Under the pieces are notes generated by a model. It was not told the origin of the DNA, made no database searches, and worked only from the letters and a program-made list of their open reading frames with translations. Below, piece by piece: positions 7,932 through 15,750 of a stretch of DNA of 64,000 nucleotides. Position 1 is the stretch's first letter; each line of letters starts with the position of its first letter. This DNA is from Maribacter aquimaris. Lineage in GTDB: Bacteria > Bacteroidota > Bacteroidia > Flavobacteriales > Flavobacteriaceae. A program made the translations under genes and the position numbers. The stretch covers positions 62,001 to 126,000 of the forward strand of contig NZ_JABTCF010000010.1 of NCBI RefSeq assembly GCF_014596745.1. Reading direction: 5' to 3'.

Positions 7932-8492
7932 ATGAGTGATAAAAACAAAGCTGAAGAGGTTAATGAACCTATCCTTGACGAGCAATCAACAAACGATACC
8001 GGGAAAGAACAAGAGGATGTTGCGAATGAAGAGGAGGCTCAGTCTGTGGAAGAACAACTTCAAAACGAACTGGCCAAGGAAAAAGACAAATTCCTTAGAT
8101 TGTTTGCGGAATTCGAAAATTATAAGAAACGTACTTCCAGGGAGCGAATGGATTTATTTAAAACTGCGGGTCAAGAGGTCATTGTGGCCTTACTTCCTGT
8201 TTTAGATGATTTTGAGCGTGCCTTAAAGGAATTATCCAAATCAGAGGATAAGGAAATGTTCAAGGGTGTTGAATTGATCAATGGTAAATTCAGGGATATC
8301 TTGAAATCAAAAGGTATGGAAGAGGTTGGCGTGAAGCAAGGTGATGTTTTCGATGCTGAAATCCATGATGCCATTACCCAAATACCGGCCCCGGAGAAAA
8401 AGCTTAAAGGCAAGATCATTGATGTTGTAGAACGAGGTTATAAATTGGGGGATAGGATAATACGTCACCCAAAAGTCGTCGTTGGGAACTAA
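7932..8492 (+). CDS. grpE: Nucleotide exchange factor GrpE
   Basis: This 186-residue co-chaperone releases ADP from DnaK. It has a long acidic disordered N-terminus (residues 1-50), a coiled coil from EEQLQNELAKEKDKFLRLFAEFENYKKR, the conserved LLPVLDDFERAL (86-97), and the C-terminal beta domain signature GDVFDAEIHDAIT ... VVERGYKLGDRIIRHPKVVV. It lies 9 nt before dnaJ in one operon under the promoter at 7864-7897. Confidence 0.97.
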   Translation: MSDKNKAEEVNEPILDEQSTNDTGKEQEDVANEEEAQSVEEQLQNELAKEKDKFLRLFAEFENYKKRTSRERMDLFKTAGQEVIVALLPVLDDFERALKELSKSEDKEMFKGVELINGKFRDILKSKGMEEVGVKQGDVFDAEIHDAITQIPAPEKKLKGKIIDVVERGYKLGDRIIRHPKVVVGN

Positions 8493-8501
8493 AATTCAAG
8501 T

Positions 8502-9623
8502 ATGAAGGAAGATTATTACGATATATTGGGCATTAGTAAAAATGCCACCGCTGCAGAAATAAAAAAGGCCTATCGAAAGAAAGCCTTGGAGTACCATCCG
8601 GATAAAAACCCGGGTGATTCAAAAGCAGAGGAACTCTTTAAGAAATCAGCGGAAGCATACGAAGTCCTGAGTAATCCGGATAAAAAGGCGCGATACGATC
8701 AATACGGACATGCAGCCTTTGAAGGTGCCGGTGGTTTTGGCGGAGGCGGAATGAACATGGATGATATTTTCAGTCAATTTGGGGATATATTCGGTGGTGC
8801 ATTTGGCGGAGGCTTTGGCGGTTTTAGTGGTTTTGGTGGTGGCGGAGGCCAACGTAGGGTCAAAGGTAGTAACCTGAGGATAAGGGTGAAATTGACCTTG
8901 GAGGAAGTGGCCAATGGTGTTGAGAAAAAAGTGAAGGTCAAGCGTAAAATGCAGGTACCTGGGGTGACCTATAAAACCTGTAGTACGTGTGGAGGCCATG
9001 GGCAAGTAACCAAAATAACCAATACTATTTTGGGTAGAATGCAAACTGCAGTCCCTTGTTCTACTTGTGGCGGTAGTGGTCAGGTCATTGATAAGCGACC
9101 AGCCGATGCGGATGCACAAGGTCTTAAGATAAAAGAGGAGACCGTTTCGATAAAAATCCCTGCAGGGGTTGAAGATGGTATGCAGCTAAAAGTTCCAGGA
9201 AAGGGGAACGAAGCCCCAGGGAATGGAATTCCGGGAGACCTTTTGGTCGCTATAGAGGCCCAAGACCATGAAACCTTAAAAAGGGAAGGGGATAATCTTC
9301 ATTATGACCTATATATTAGTTTCCCAGAAGCCATTTTGGGAACTTCGAAGGAAATTGATGCTGTAGGTGGTAAGGTGCGTATTAAGTTGGAGCCAGGAAT
9401 TCAGTCTGGCAAAATCCTTCGACTGAGGGGGAAAGGTATTTCCAGTTTAAACGGTTATGGTAGTGGGGATCTTTTGGTCCATATTAATGTATGGACACCC
9501 AAAGAGCTCAACAAGGAACAGAGGGAGTTTTTCGAACGTATGGATGGCAGTGAGAACTTTATGCCAAAACCGGAAAAATCAGATAAATCCTTTTTTGAAA
9601 AAGTCAAAGATATGTTCTCTTAA
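8502..9623 (+). CDS. dnaJ: Chaperone DnaJ with a half-size zinc-finger domain
   Basis: This 373-residue class A J-protein has a J domain at 1-70 with HPD at 32-34, a Gly/Phe region (73-117), and C-terminal substrate domains ending with a dimerisation helix. The zinc-finger region has only two CxxCxGxG repeats: C160/C163 (CSTCGGHG) and C186/C189 (CSTCGGSG). Classical DnaJ has four. Alignment by spacing and by the GQV flanks indicates these are canonical repeats 2 and 3, which form zinc centre II; repeats 1 and 4 (centre I) are absent. As I recall, related flavobacterial DnaJ proteins look the same, so this is probably a lineage trait rather than damage. It is followed by a strong terminator. 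Confidence 0.95.
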   Translation: MKEDYYDILGISKNATAAEIKKAYRKKALEYHPDKNPGDSKAEELFKKSAEAYEVLSNPDKKARYDQYGHAAFEGAGGFGGGGMNMDDIFSQFGDIFGGAFGGGFGGFSGFGGGGGQRRVKGSNLRIRVKLTLEEVANGVEKKVKVKRKMQVPGVTYKTCSTCGGHGQVTKITNTILGRMQTAVPCSTCGGSGQVIDKRPADADAQGLKIKEETVSIKIPAGVEDGMQLKVPGKGNEAPGNGIPGDLLVAIEAQDHETLKREGDNLHYDLYISFPEAILGTSKEIDAVGGKVRIKLEPGIQSGKILRLRGKGISSLNGYGSGDLLVHINVWTPKELNKEQREFFERMDGSENFMPKPEKSDKSFFEKVKDMFS

Positions 9624-9665
9624 ATAATATCAATTTGAGTATAAAATAAAAAACGTATATTTGAT

Positions 9666-9689
9666 TTAATATTGGGAAACCAATATTAA
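9666..9689 (+). other. GAAA-capped hairpin downstream of dnaJ
   Basis: A perfect inverted repeat, TTAATATTGG / CCAATATTAA, is closed by a GAAA tetraloop 43 nt after the dnaJ stop. It lacks a T-tract. It may stabilise the 3' end of the grpE-dnaJ mRNA. Confidence 0.4.
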
Positions 9690-9714
9690 TTTTCTTTTTC
9701 ATAGCAATTTTTTT

Positions 9715-9751
9715 CCCATCCTTGATTTTATTGAGGGTGGGTTTTGTTTTT
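9715..9751 (+). terminator. Rho-independent terminator of grpE-dnaJ
   Basis: CCCATCCTTGAT pairs with the stretch ending GAGGGTGGG in a 12-bp stem (including G-U pairs), followed by TTTTGTTTTT. The 3' arm plus the T-tract is re-used as the start of each 112-bp repeat that follows. Confidence 0.75.
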
Positions 9752-10041
9752 GGAGTGACTTCGTTCCCATATTTTTCAGTTATCGTATGTCGCTAGTGGA
9801 CCGGATGGACTAACCCCGCCCCAGGCGGGGTCTTTACGTTTATTACGGGTGGGTTTTGTTTTTGGAGTGACTTCGTTCCCATATTTTTCAGTTATCGTAT
9901 GTCGCTAGTGGACCGGATGGACTAACCCCGCCCCAGGCGGGGTCTTTACGTTTGTTGGGGGTGGGTTTTGTTTTTAGGATGACTTGGTTTCCATATTTTG
10001 CGGTTATCGTATATTGTTAGTGGACCGGATGGACTAACCCC
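9735..10041. repeat. 112-bp tandem repeat units A1, A2 and A3
   Basis: Three head-to-tail units begin at gggtggg (9735, 9847, 9959) with an exact 112-bp period. A1 and A2 are almost identical and each ends in a perfect 7-bp hairpin, CCCCGCC-CCA-GGCGGGG (9814-9830 and 9926-9942). A3 is more diverged and is broken at 10041, inside the hairpin after ACCCC, where element B1 begins. No coding frame is conserved. Confidence 0.85.
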
Positions 10042-10458
10042 GGATCAAGAACAATTTCCGGGTATTTGGATATTCATGCAAATAGTTGGGTTACCTTAAA
10101 TAGGAAAAATTCTGTATTTCTAACGCCTCTGAACACAATCCTAAAGAAGGAACGGCCTATTTTCGATTTCGTTTTAAATCAAGTGGTTTCCGCATTGGGC
10201 GGGGGAAGCCGTCCATAGCGCATTTCACTTTAGTGAAAGCGGCCTGGGCGGTGTGGCCGCGGGTTTTACTTGCTTTCCTCAATATGGGTCTCAGCAAAAT
10301 GGCCAGGCTGCAGCTGGCTCCTCTAAACCAAGGTATGCGATACCTTGGTTTTTCGGCCCTGTTTCTTTTTTGGGCGATGCAAAAAAGAACAGAACATGAA
10401 CTTCGGGATAGTTTATGCTTTCTTTTTCCAATTCACACATAACTATTGGGATTGATCC
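10042..10458. mobile_element. MITE-like element B1 (hairpin-rich, non-coding)
   Basis: The unit starts GGATCAAgaaCAAT and ends with the complement of GGATCAAtccCAAT, giving imperfect terminal inverted repeats. It is flanked on both sides by ACCCC (10037-10041 and 10459-10463), a possible 5-bp target duplication. Internal hairpins: TTTCACT-TT-AGTGAAA (10223-10238), GCGGCC/GGCCGC (10239-10260), GCCAG/CTGGC near 10302-10318, a perfect 12-bp stem AAACCAAGGTAT / ATACCTTGGTTT with a GCG loop (10325-10351), and TTCTTTTTT / AAAAAAGAA (10363-10389). There is no transposase and no conserved ORF, so any mobility would depend on an enzyme encoded elsewhere. A structured RNA is the main alternative. Confidence 0.5.
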
Positions 10459-10463
10459 ACCCC

Positions 10464-10828
10464 GGATCAATAACAATTTCCGGGTATTTGGATATTTATG
10501 CAAATAGTTGGGTTACCCTAAATAGGAGAAATTTTGTATTTCTAACGCCTATGAACGGTGTACTAAAGAAGGAACGGCCTATTTTTGATTTCGTTTTAAA
10601 TCAAGTGGTTTCCGCATTGGGCGGGGAAAGCCGTCCATAGCGCATTTCACTTTAGTGAAAGCGGCCTGGGCGGTGTGGCCGCGGAAAGTGCGTGGATTTA
10701 AAGAAATTCAAAATCAGCCTAGCGTTTTTTGATTCTTTTTTGGGCAATGCAAAAAAGAACAGAACATGAACTTCGGGATAGTTTATGCTATCTTTTTCTG
10801 TTTCAAAAACAACTCTTGGGATTGATCT
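10464..10828. mobile_element. MITE-like element B2 (short variant)
   Basis: This is a second copy of the B unit. Its left end GGATCAATAACAAT matches the complement of the right end of B1 (GGATCAATCCCAAT) in 12 of 14 positions; its own right end is GATCAATCCCAA read from the minus strand. The left about 220 bp and right about 95 bp are nearly the same as B1, but the central module is replaced by an unrelated 47-bp segment (10685-10731), so the 12-bp hairpin is missing. It is separated from B3 by 5 nt (ATTAA). Confidence 0.5.
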
Positions 10829-10833
10829 ATTAA

Positions 10834-11297
10834 GGGTCAATAACAATTTCCGGGTATTTGGATATTCATGCAAATAATCGAGTTAACCTAAATAGGAAGA
10901 ATTCTGTATTTCTAACGCCTTTGAACGGGGGCAAAGAAGGAACGGCCTATTTTTGATTTCGTTTTAAATCCAGTGGTTTCCGCATTGGGAGGGGGAAGCC
11001 GTCCATAGCGCATTTCACCTTAGTGAAAGCGGCCTGGGCGGTGTGGCCGCGGGTTTTACTTGCTTTCCTCAATATGGGTCTCAGCAAAATGGCCAGGCTG
11101 CAGCTGGCTCCTCTAAACCAAGGTATGCGATACCTTGGTTTTTCGGCCCTGTTTCTTTTTTATTCATCGGCATGTCTATTGTTTTTAACGGTATTCATGA
11201 ATGCTATGCATTTGAGGCAATGCAAAAAAGAACAGAACACGAACTTCGGGATAGTTTATGCTTTCTTTTTCCAATTTACACCCAACTTTTGGGATCG
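10834..11297. mobile_element. MITE-like element B3 (long variant)
   Basis: This third B copy starts GGGTCAATAACAAT. It carries the B1-type central module with the same 12-bp hairpin (11115-11141) plus an extra segment of about 54 bp (11162-11215). The hairpin TTTCACC-TT-AGTGAAA has one mismatch. The right end is damaged (the expected TTGATCC is reduced to GATCGG) and runs directly into an A-unit fragment. Confidence 0.5.
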
Positions 11298-11352
11298 GAT
11301 GGACTAACCCCGCCCCAGGCGGGGTCTTTACGTTTGTTGAGGGTGGGTTTTG
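11296..11352. repeat. Partial A unit (A4) closing the repeat block
   Basis: CGGATGGACTAACCCC and the CCCCGCC/GGCGGGG hairpin (11308-11324) are followed by tctttacgtttgttga and a new gggtgggttttg. The same 16-bp CGGATGGACTAACCCC lies at the left edge of the B array (10026-10041). The stretch 11353-11660 after it shows no gene, repeat or RNA that I can recognise. Confidence 0.7.
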
Positions 11353-11663
11353 CATACTCTTGTTGCATTACGATTTATTAGGTTTGATGACAATAGGGAG
11401 AACTGATGATTCCACTAGGATAGTTTGGGGAATGACATTGGTAAGTGGAGCCGTCTTTATTCGGGGTAACGGTGCGATCGGTTCCTGATAGTAATAGGGG
11501 CATGCCTGGATTTTGATTTGTTTTCAAGATCAACTGTATCATATGTTTACGTTGTGTTTTTTGATAAGTCAATTTGTTTTTCTTTTGATTTAAGAGGTTA
11601 TGGTCCTTGTTTTTTAATCCTCGTATTATTATGATTTTGGAAGTGATTTTTAAAGCAATTCTA

Positions 11664-11671
11664 TATCTTTG
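11664..11671 (+). promoter_or_regulatory. Predicted -7 element of the ABC-MscS-NtrC operon
   Basis: TATCTTTG matches TAnnTTTG and ends 14 nt before the ATG at 11686. A TTTTG lies 24 nt upstream (11635-11639), slightly farther than ideal. The short leader would be typical of Bacteroidota. Confidence 0.45.
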
Positions 11672-11685
11672 GCAAAATTGCTTAC

Positions 11686-12621
11686 ATGGATAACATTTTG
11701 GTCACTAAGGAGGTTACCAAACAATACGGGAAACATTTGGCTTTGAATAAAGTTTCCCTGGAAATACCTAAAAACAGTATCTATGGCCTTTTAGGCCCCA
11801 ACGGTGCTGGTAAGACTACCTTAATTCGTATTATCAACCAAATAACCTTTCCCGATAAGGGGGAGGTATATTTTGATGGGGAACTTTTAAAGCCCAAGCA
11901 TATTTCCATGATTGGCTATTTGCCCGAGGAGCGGGGGTTGTACAAAGGCATGAAAGTAGGGGAGCAGGCCCTGTATTTGGCACAATTGAAAGGGTTGAGC
12001 AAGGTTGAGGCCAAAAAGCGATTGATGTATTGGTTTGAACGTTTGGACATTGGGGATTGGTGGAATAAGAAAGTCCAGGAGTTGTCAAAAGGTATGGCCC
12101 AAAAGATACAATTCATCGTTACCATATTGCATGAGCCCAAATTGCTCATATTCGATGAACCTTTCAGTGGTTTCGATCCCATTAACGCCAATATCATCAA
12201 GGACGAGATACTGAATTTAAAAGAGAAAGGGACATCCATAATCTTTTCAACCCATCGTATGGAATCCGTTGAGGAATTATGTGAGTATATCGCCTTGATC
12301 CATCAATCGGAGAAAATCCTTGATGGTAAACTATCCGATATAAAGAAAGCCTATAAGAACAATATTTTTCGGGTGGGGTTACAAGCTGAAAATGTTGATT
12401 TGCTTCTGACGGAAATATCGGATAAATTCAATATCAGCAAAGTAGGGGTCGATGCATTGGAAAATCAATTGGATTTCACCATTCAGATTCCGGCCAATGA
12501 TTCCGGTGAAATCCTGGCTTTTTTCGCAAATCGTTCGAATATCAATCAATTCACGGAAATTATTCCTTCTGCGAATGAGATATTCATACAAACTGTACAA
12601 GATAAAGACGCAAATGAATAA
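11686..12621 (+). CDS. ABC transporter ATP-binding protein (NatA-like)
   Basis: This 311-residue ATPase belongs to an ABC-2 exporter. Walker A is GPNGAGKTT (38-46), the signature is LSKGMAQKIQ, and Walker B is LLIFDEPFSGFDP, followed by the switch His in STHRMES. The last about 85 residues form a DUF4162-like C-terminal domain typical of NatA/YhaQ ATPases, associated with Na+ or drug efflux. The last codons overlap the permease start by 8 nt, so both are made together. The substrate cannot be inferred. Confidence 0.9.
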   Translation: MDNILVTKEVTKQYGKHLALNKVSLEIPKNSIYGLLGPNGAGKTTLIRIINQITFPDKGEVYFDGELLKPKHISMIGYLPEERGLYKGMKVGEQALYLAQLKGLSKVEAKKRLMYWFERLDIGDWWNKKVQELSKGMAQKIQFIVTILHEPKLLIFDEPFSGFDPINANIIKDEILNLKEKGTSIIFSTHRMESVEELCEYIALIHQSEKILDGKLSDIKKAYKNNIFRVGLQAENVDLLLTEISDKFNISKVGVDALENQLDFTIQIPANDSGEILAFFANRSNINQFTEIIPSANEIFIQTVQDKDANE

Positions 12622-13954
12622 ACTGCCTATTATCATAAAAAGGGAATATTTGGCAAAAGTCAGAAATAAGTCCTTTGTGATCATGACTTTTCTCAGCCCT
12701 ATTTTAATGGTTGCGATGGTAGTGTTGATAGCCTATCTGACCAAAATCAATGACAATCAAAAACGGATTATTGGGGTATTCAATGAAAGTGATTACTTCT
12801 CCAATGATTTTAACACTACCGAAAGCACATCCTATGTGTTGTTCAAGGATGTCTCCTTACAGGCCGCCAAGGATTCTACCGCACATATGGGGTATTATGG
12901 ACTTTTGCACATACCCTATGAGGATGAACTGGAAAAGGTGGCAGCACATTCCTATTTCTATACAAAGGAAACACCAAGTTCCTCTGTCCTTGAGCAATTG
13001 GAGCATGTTTTTCAGGCAAGGTTAAGGGAAAGAAGGTTACAGGACATGGGCGTTTCCTCTTCGGAATTTGCCCAAATGGACAAAAAATATGAAATCAATA
13101 CCGAAACCTTCGAGGGGGAACAAAACCTAAAAGGGGTCAATGAAATAAAGGCTATTATCGGGGGTGGATTTGGATATCTGATCATGATGTTCATTATCAT
13201 ATATGGTGGTTTCGTGATGCGTAGTGTCATAGAGGAGAAAACCAGTAGGATCATTGAGGTGATTATTTCCTCGGTGAAGCCATTTCAATTAATGATGGGA
13301 AAGATAATTGGTACCTCCTTGGCCGGAATCACCCAATTTGCGATCTGGATAGTTTCAGCTACCCTGCTTTTGTTCGTCGCTTTTGCTATTTTTGATATTG
13401 ACCCAACGACATTGAACAATGGGGCGGAAGTTACAGGTGGTATGGCAGGTAATATGATGCCTTCCGTACCAACCCCCAATCAGACCATTCAGGCCTATGC
13501 ACAGGAGCTTTTTAAAATACCATGGGCCATGTTGATCTGTTTTTTTGTGGTTTATTTTATACTTGGGTATTTGATCTATAGTTCTATATATGCTGCTATT
13601 GGTGCCGCAGTTGATAATGAAACGGACACCCAACAGTTTATATTTCCAATCATATTACCATTGATGTTGGCCATATACGTTGGTTTCTTTTCGGTTTTCA
13701 GCAACCCACATGGTCCCATTGCCGTAGGTTTTTCCCTGTTTCCGTTAACATCCCCTATCGTGATGCTTATGCGCTTGCCAGGAGGTATTGGGGAAGGTGG
13801 TGTGCCCATATGGGAATTAGTGGTCTCTATTCTTTTATTGATTGTGACATTTCTGGGGATTGTTTGGTTTGCAGCCAAGATCTACCGGGTAGGAATTCTG
13901 ATGTATGGTAAAAAACCCACCTACAAGGAATTGTTTAAGTGGATAAAGTATTGA
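12614..13954 (+). CDS. ABC-2 transporter permease (NatB-like)
   Basis: This 446-residue membrane protein starts at ATG 12614 (MNKLPIIIKREYLAKVRNKS), which overlaps the end of the ATPase gene. An open frame extends farther upstream but would lie inside that gene. It has one TM near residues 22-45, a large extracytoplasmic domain (about 50-185), then a cluster of five or six TMs from FGYLIMMFIIIYGGFVMRS to the C-terminus. The VIEEKTSRIIEVIISSVKPFQLMMGKI segment is the hallmark of ABC2_membrane_3/NatB permeases. It forms the exporter with the preceding ATPase. Confidence 0.9.
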   Translation: MNKLPIIIKREYLAKVRNKSFVIMTFLSPILMVAMVVLIAYLTKINDNQKRIIGVFNESDYFSNDFNTTESTSYVLFKDVSLQAAKDSTAHMGYYGLLHIPYEDELEKVAAHSYFYTKETPSSSVLEQLEHVFQARLRERRLQDMGVSSSEFAQMDKKYEINTETFEGEQNLKGVNEIKAIIGGGFGYLIMMFIIIYGGFVMRSVIEEKTSRIIEVIISSVKPFQLMMGKIIGTSLAGITQFAIWIVSATLLLFVAFAIFDIDPTTLNNGAEVTGGMAGNMMPSVPTPNQTIQAYAQELFKIPWAMLICFFVVYFILGYLIYSSIYAAIGAAVDNETDTQQFIFPIILPLMLAIYVGFFSVFSNPHGPIAVGFSLFPLTSPIVMLMRLPGGIGEGGVPIWELVVSILLLIVTFLGIVWFAAKIYRVGILMYGKKPTYKELFKWIKY

Positions 13955-13956
13955 TC

Positions 13957-14862
13957 ATGGTACAGGATGAATCCGATACATTGAAGGAAATTATTGAAGT
14001 GGATGTCTGGGGCTCGATCCAGGAAGTCCTTAATTTGGGAATTCGGATAGGGACAGGGGATAAATCATTGCATGTAACCGTCGGACTGCTTCTAATAGTC
14101 ATTCTGACATTTTTAATGACCGGGTTCGTGCTAAAATGGTTGCGGCAGATCTTAACCCATAAAATGGTCAAAGAGGATCAGCTGAAATTCATCAGTGTTT
14201 TCAAGTTTATCAAATACGCGACATATATGGTGGTTGTTTTAATTACCCTGAGTATGGCGGGTATTGACATAACCTTATTGATAACCGCATCCGCTGCTCT
14301 TTTTGTCGGTTTGGGGTTGGCCCTTCAAGAGCTCTTCCAGGATGTTATAGGGGGGATATTCATCATTGTCGATAAGTCACTGAGTGTAGGGGATATTATA
14401 GAAATAGATGGTCGGGTAGGTAAGGTTTTCGAGATCAAACTCCGAACGGTTAGGGCTATTACAAGGGATGATAAGGTTATTATTATCCCGAACCATAAAT
14501 TCATAAACGAAACCATATTCAATTATACCCAAAATCATAAAACAACTAGGGAGAATGTAAAAATAGGGGTGGCCTATGGAAGTGACGTAGTATTGGTGAC
14601 CAGGATTCTTGAGAAAATTTCGCAGAGCCAAAGGGGGATTCTGAAAAATCCCAAGCCCTTTGTGCTGTTTGAGGATTTTGGTGATTCGGCACTTTTGTTT
14701 TCATTGAATTACTATACCACTGATAGCTTTACCGATTTAAGGATTAAAAGCGATGTACGCTACACCATTGATGCGGAATTTAGGAAACACAATATTTCCA
14801 TACCATTTCCCCAAAGGGATGTACATGTTTTTCAACACAAAAACAGCAATGAAAAGGAGTAG
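13957..14862 (+). CDS. MscS-family mechanosensitive ion channel
   Basis: This 301-residue channel has its ATG at 13957, 2 nt after the permease stop; an in-frame GTG at 13939 is less likely. TMs lie near 28-50, 73-93 and 97-118. The pore-lining helix and MscS beta-domain signature are clear: ALFVGLGLALQELFQDVIGGIFI, then DKSLSVGDIIEIDGRVGKVFEIKLRTVRAI and IIIPNHKFINETIFNYT. The C-terminal alpha/beta domain ends near FPQRDVHVFQ. Such channels release solutes on hypo-osmotic shock. Operon position between an exporter and an outer-membrane protein points to an envelope role. Confidence 0.93.
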   Translation: MVQDESDTLKEIIEVDVWGSIQEVLNLGIRIGTGDKSLHVTVGLLLIVILTFLMTGFVLKWLRQILTHKMVKEDQLKFISVFKFIKYATYMVVVLITLSMAGIDITLLITASAALFVGLGLALQELFQDVIGGIFIIVDKSLSVGDIIEIDGRVGKVFEIKLRTVRAITRDDKVIIIPNHKFINETIFNYTQNHKTTRENVKIGVAYGSDVVLVTRILEKISQSQRGILKNPKPFVLFEDFGDSALLFSLNYYTTDSFTDLRIKSDVRYTIDAEFRKHNISIPFPQRDVHVFQHKNSNEKE

Positions 14863-15739
14863 TGTCAGAAGCAATATAGTTATGGTGCTCATGCTCATAT
14901 TCGTATTGGGCCAAGATCGTATTATGGCCCAATCCCCTGATATATTCAGGTTGGAGTATATGATTATGCCCAAGAATAATGCCGATGCCCAGCTTTCACG
15001 GTATAAAATGGTGGTCAATGTGCCATTGAAGGTCAAGGATTCTGATAATATTATCATCGGTGCTGAATATAATTATTTGGCCTATAAACTGGGGGATAAT
15101 GAGTATTTTGATAGTAAGGGGTTAGAGAATCTCCACGTGGTCGATTTAAATCTTGCCTATGTATATAAGCACAATCAAAATTGGAGGTTTATAGGGGTGG
15201 TAACACCACGGCTGTCATCGACCCTGACCAATCCGCTGGAAAACGGTGATGTTTCAGTCAATGTGACCGCAGGGGCCTTTAAAGAAAGGCAAGACATAGA
15301 TAAACCAATGCGTTTGGTAATCGGTTTGGCCTATAACTCAACCGTATCCTTACGAATACCTTTGCCCTTTGTGTATTACGAAAAAAGGTTCCATCCTAAT
15401 TGGTCCTATGTTGTTGGTCTTCCCAAAACAGGTTTTAAATATCACTTGGATGAGACCCATTTGATCCAGACCGAATTTATTTTAGATGGTTATTTTGTAA
15501 ACCTGCAAAACAATATCATCCTACCCAATACTGGTTTTGCCTCGTCGGTTTCCTCATCGACGGCATTGTTAACGATAGGGTATCAATATAACATATCAAA
15601 AATTATGTCGTTCTACGGTTATGTCGGGCATACGATTTTTCAGGATGGGGTATTACGTGATAAGGATAGAAATGATATTTTTACGTTGAATGATGAGCCT
15701 AGTCTGTATTTCAGGACCGGATTTAGAATAGGAATTTAA
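14849..15739 (+). CDS. DUF6268 family outer-membrane beta-barrel protein
   Basis: This 296-residue exported protein overlaps the end of the MscS gene by 14 nt. The ATG at 14849 gives a signal peptide (MKRSSVRSNIVMVLMLIFVL..IMAQ); the frame opens farther upstream, but that would cost the signal peptide. The mature part has alternating beta strands with aromatic girdle residues and ends in SLYFRTGFRIGI, as expected for an outer-membrane barrel. It resembles DUF6268, for which no function is established. It is followed after 11 nt by the NtrC-like regulator. Confidence 0.75.
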   Translation: MKRSSVRSNIVMVLMLIFVLGQDRIMAQSPDIFRLEYMIMPKNNADAQLSRYKMVVNVPLKVKDSDNIIIGAEYNYLAYKLGDNEYFDSKGLENLHVVDLNLAYVYKHNQNWRFIGVVTPRLSSTLTNPLENGDVSVNVTAGAFKERQDIDKPMRLVIGLAYNSTVSLRIPLPFVYYEKRFHPNWSYVVGLPKTGFKYHLDETHLIQTEFILDGYFVNLQNNIILPNTGFASSVSSSTALLTIGYQYNISKIMSFYGYVGHTIFQDGVLRDKDRNDIFTLNDEPSLYFRTGFRIGI

Positions 15740-15750
15740 AAAATTACAAT

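Noticed and set aside
10233-10442. Nearly identical GTG-started ORF in B1 and B3 (10233-10442 and 11023-11307)
   Set aside because: The frame is shared only because the DNA is repeated; it crosses several hairpins, is lost in B2 and has no domain-like composition.
10291-10873. Minus-strand ORFs across B unit junctions (10291-10503, 10652-10873) sharing about 45 residues
   Set aside because: They depend on the tandem arrangement, span two units, and differ by non-conservative changes between copies; repeat DNA explains the similarity.
9735-11352. CRISPR array
   Set aside because: Repeat units are 112 or 365-465 bp without uniform spacers, and no cas genes are nearby.
11258-11572. ORFs on both strands right of the repeat block (11258-11488 plus, 11378-11572 minus)
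   Set aside because: They run out of repeat DNA into unique DNA, overlap each other on opposite strands and show no domain or promoter.
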